Shown here: positions 61,401-64,000 of the stretch, piece after piece
Numbering within the stretch: the stretch's first letter is position 1
Layout: each line of letters opens with the position of its first letter
Assembly: GCF_003254395.2 (NCBI RefSeq)
Contig: NW_020555860.1
Coordinates: forward strand, 186,001-250,000
Source of the DNA: Apis mellifera
Lineage: Eukaryota; Arthropoda; Insecta; Hymenoptera; Apidae
Direction: 5' to 3'
Length of the DNA stretch: 64,000 bases
Program-made: the position numbers and the translations under genes
Notes under the pieces: generated by a model
Databases searched by the model: none
The model's input: the letters and a program-made list of their open reading frames with translations, nothing else
Told to the model about the DNA's origin: nothing

Positions 61401-64000
61401 ACATAGCGACTTTTAATATATTTCATAAATTCAGATGAAATTTTCTTTTGTAAATAATATGTAGTATTTGATATAGACTTTAAAATTTTTTAAAAAATTG
61501 TAAAACTTTATAATCTAAAAATATTTAAGTATTAAGTATTCACAAAATTATATAAATATATATTTTATAAAAAAAATTTTAAGCAACCTATAAAAAAATA
61601 AAATAAAACATAAAAAATCATTTTATAAATAAAATGAATTGAAAAAATTATAAAATTTTAATTTAAATTTTAATTTTTTTTTTAAAGAAATTGTATATTT
61701 GCAATTTATTCGATACTTTTATTTCTCGTAATGAATATTATATATTTAAAATCAATTTTAAGATTACACAATAATTTATATAAAATAAATTGTTAAAATA
61801 TACAGTGAATATAAAGTGAATAGAGCAAATAATCTATCACTCGCTTTTTAAAATTGAAATAAAAAAAAAGTTAAATAATTATTTGATTTCGAAATTTCAT
61901 GCATACGTGATATCAATTTTTTAATACAAGTAGTTTTTTAAAAACGAGGAGATATAAGGATTTTATTTTTGTAAATAAAATGTTATGCTTTTTTATTTTT
62001 ATTATAATAAAGTATTTCAAAGCGAATTAAATCATATACTTAGAAAATCATTTAAAATTAATAATAATGAAACTGTAAATTACTTCAAAAACTAAAGTCT
62101 AAATGTTACTAAATAGTCGCAGAAAAATAAACATAAAAAATTACGAAAATCTGGAAAATATAATATTAATTATCCTAAAGAAAAAAAAAAGCTAAGCTTT
62201 GTATTTATCTTCAAGCATTCTTATCAATATAAAAGCAATAAAAATATTTCTGAATAGAACATATAAATATATTTTATATATAATTAGAATACCATAATTT
62301 TAGATAATTATATTTAAATTCTCATATTAAATTTAACACATCTAAACAAAAAAATCTGATTTTTCGTATTCTCGTAAATTCTTCTTGAAATCTAATTCTT
62401 AGATTAATTTGTGTTTTTTCAAGTATTAATTTAAAAAATCATTGTGTTTGCGAATTATTTATTCTTATTATTAATTTTTATACTATTAATGTCAAATGAT
62501 TTGACAATACTCTGATGAAAAAAAAATAATCAATGTACTACAATAAACAAATGATATAAATTGAACAATAAAACTTCTATAATTGCATTAATTTTTTAAA
62601 AACATAAATAAAAATATTGATAATTTTCTAAAATTCAGTTGTTATTACATTAAATAAATAATTTAATTTGAACAAAAAATATTTATTTTTAGATTTGAAT
62701 AAGAATAATGAAATATGTAAACTTCATATTGAAAATTCTAATAATTTGCATCGAAATTATATGAAAGAAGCGTATTATCGTTATATTTTTACTACATAAT
62801 ATAATTTTAATTTCAAGAGGCTAACATGTATTACTGCAATAAAATGGAAGTTGAAAAGATTAAAGATTATAATGATCCATATTTTAGTTATTTTAATATT
62901 TGCAAAAATCGAGAGTTATTCTTGCCATTATTCTATCCAAATTATTATCAATTCATTTGTTTTATATTATTTTATTCAAATACAAAAAAACTTCTCAATA
63001 TCATTAAAAATTATAAATTTGCTTTATTTTAAAATAAGAAATGATATTCAACAACGAAAATAGTAAAATTGGACATTTCTTAATATTTTATATATGACAA
63101 CAACATATAAAAACAACAACATATATTAACAGTATTGATATGTACTGGCTATATATTTTTGTAAATATATTAATTAATTATCTACTCTATCTTTTTTTAT
63201 ATTAGATATAATAATTATATTAGATAATAATTGAAATCTATTACATATTTATCTCTAAAAGTTCAAGTTTGCCGTTATTTAATAATACTAATAATAATAC
63301 TAGTGAATAATTTAACGATTTATTATTGTTGAAAAAATTCAATTATAGCTACATTAATGTTAGAAATATTTCATAGCAATAGAATTAGAGATATTTAGAT
63401 ATTAGCAAACAATTAGAGATATTTTTTGTTTTTATTTGTATTTTAAAACATATTGAAAAATGATGCTAAATTGTACTTTATTAACAGAAGATTATTTTCC
63501 ATTAATTGAAAATCAATTAAATAAATTAAATAATTAATTTTTTTAGTTCATAAAAATTGGAATTAATTAATATAATATAATATTAGTAAAATATACAAAA
63601 ATGTTTTATTAAAAAAAAAAAATTATCATTCTGAAAAAAAATTATATAAAATAATGAGAAATAATTTAATAATAATTTAATAATTTAAATATTAAACATA
63701 AAATTAAATAAAATTCTAAAGAAATGGTATATGTATTATTGTATATAGTTATTTTTTTGACAAAAGATTAAAAATTTAATCTATGAATTAATTATAAATC
63801 TATAAACAAATTAACTTATAGATGAATATATGTGATGATAAATTATATTGACATTTTAAAAATTTAAAAACTTTTAAAAACTTAAAAAGTCAACTTGAAA
63901 TAAGAATCAAAATAAGCCTCGATGTTAAAACAAAACAATAATTGAAGAATATAAGAATTAGACAATTTTTTTTTTATTGAAATTGAGATTTTATTATATA
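58470..64000. other. AT-rich DNA to the end of the window, no supported gene
   Basis: Contains simple AT and (AAT)n tracts (for example 60,748-60,768), an A/G-rich patch at 59,152-59,175 and short chance open frames, including two overlapping ones at 62,826-63,063. A weak resemblance of the latter to chemoreceptor segments is described under rejected items. Confidence 0.5.

Noticed and set aside
62826..63063. Overlapping frames with IIMIHILVILIFAK (like a Gr last helix) and DYNDPYFS (like an odorant receptor start)
   Set aside because: Each similarity is a few hydrophobic or common residues in a different frame; there is no consistent exon structure.
1..64000. Mitochondrial insertion, CRISPR array or bacterial operon
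   Set aside because: AT content alone suggested mitochondrial origin, but no mitochondrial protein or rRNA was recognised. Repeats are AT satellites and microsatellites, not spaced palindromes, and genes have spliceosomal introns.

Overview
The window is extremely AT-rich eukaryotic nuclear DNA from an insect, most likely a honey bee (Apis) or close relative. Three things support this. There is an intron-rich gene with GT/AG splice sites and short AT-rich introns that encodes Maelstrom. There are mariner elements with TA target sites. There is also a family of insect gustatory receptor (Gr) genes, mostly decayed; honey bees are known for very few intact Grs plus many degraded Gr fragments. 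Species assignment is inference. No bacterial, viral-genome, CRISPR or tRNA signal was seen.

Layout. 1-9,620: no gene, but a 37-bp AT satellite (1,235-1,760) arranged in a ~251-bp higher-order repeat, and a dispersed repeat. 9,624-12,385: maelstrom (mael), ten coding exons, 461 codons, apparently intact, with a poly(A) signal at 12,474. 14,011-15,295: a nearly perfect mariner whose transposase carries all three catalytic Asp residues and is broken by one nonsense codon. 15,430-17,940: a GC-richer island of unknown nature, then degenerate AATTAA-rich repeats and a ~270-bp tandem duplication.

18,793-54,960: a Gr cluster whose copies were matched to each other exon by exon. Copy A (minus, 18,793-32,283) has eight recognisable exons and is a pseudogene with stops and frameshifts; an old decayed mariner (29,854-31,171) sits in its second intron. 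Copy D (minus, 35,338-35,983) is only the first two exons. Copy B (minus, about 37,421-44,095) is a pseudogene. Copy C (plus, 45,257-54,960), divergent from B, is open through all six exons found, 358 codons with good splice sites and phases. Its last two exons, which encode the seventh membrane segment in A and B, were not found. A Copia-type retrotransposon relic lies upstream of B exon 2 (42,445-43,020) and a larger one lies downstream of C (56,918-58,460).

The rest is AT-rich non-coding DNA with microsatellites. Functionally, mael belongs to the piRNA pathway that silences transposons, and Gr genes encode seven-helix chemosensory receptors. Nothing in the sequence links the two beyond proximity. 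Exon coordinates of the pseudogenes are approximate because they were set by alignment to copy C by eye.
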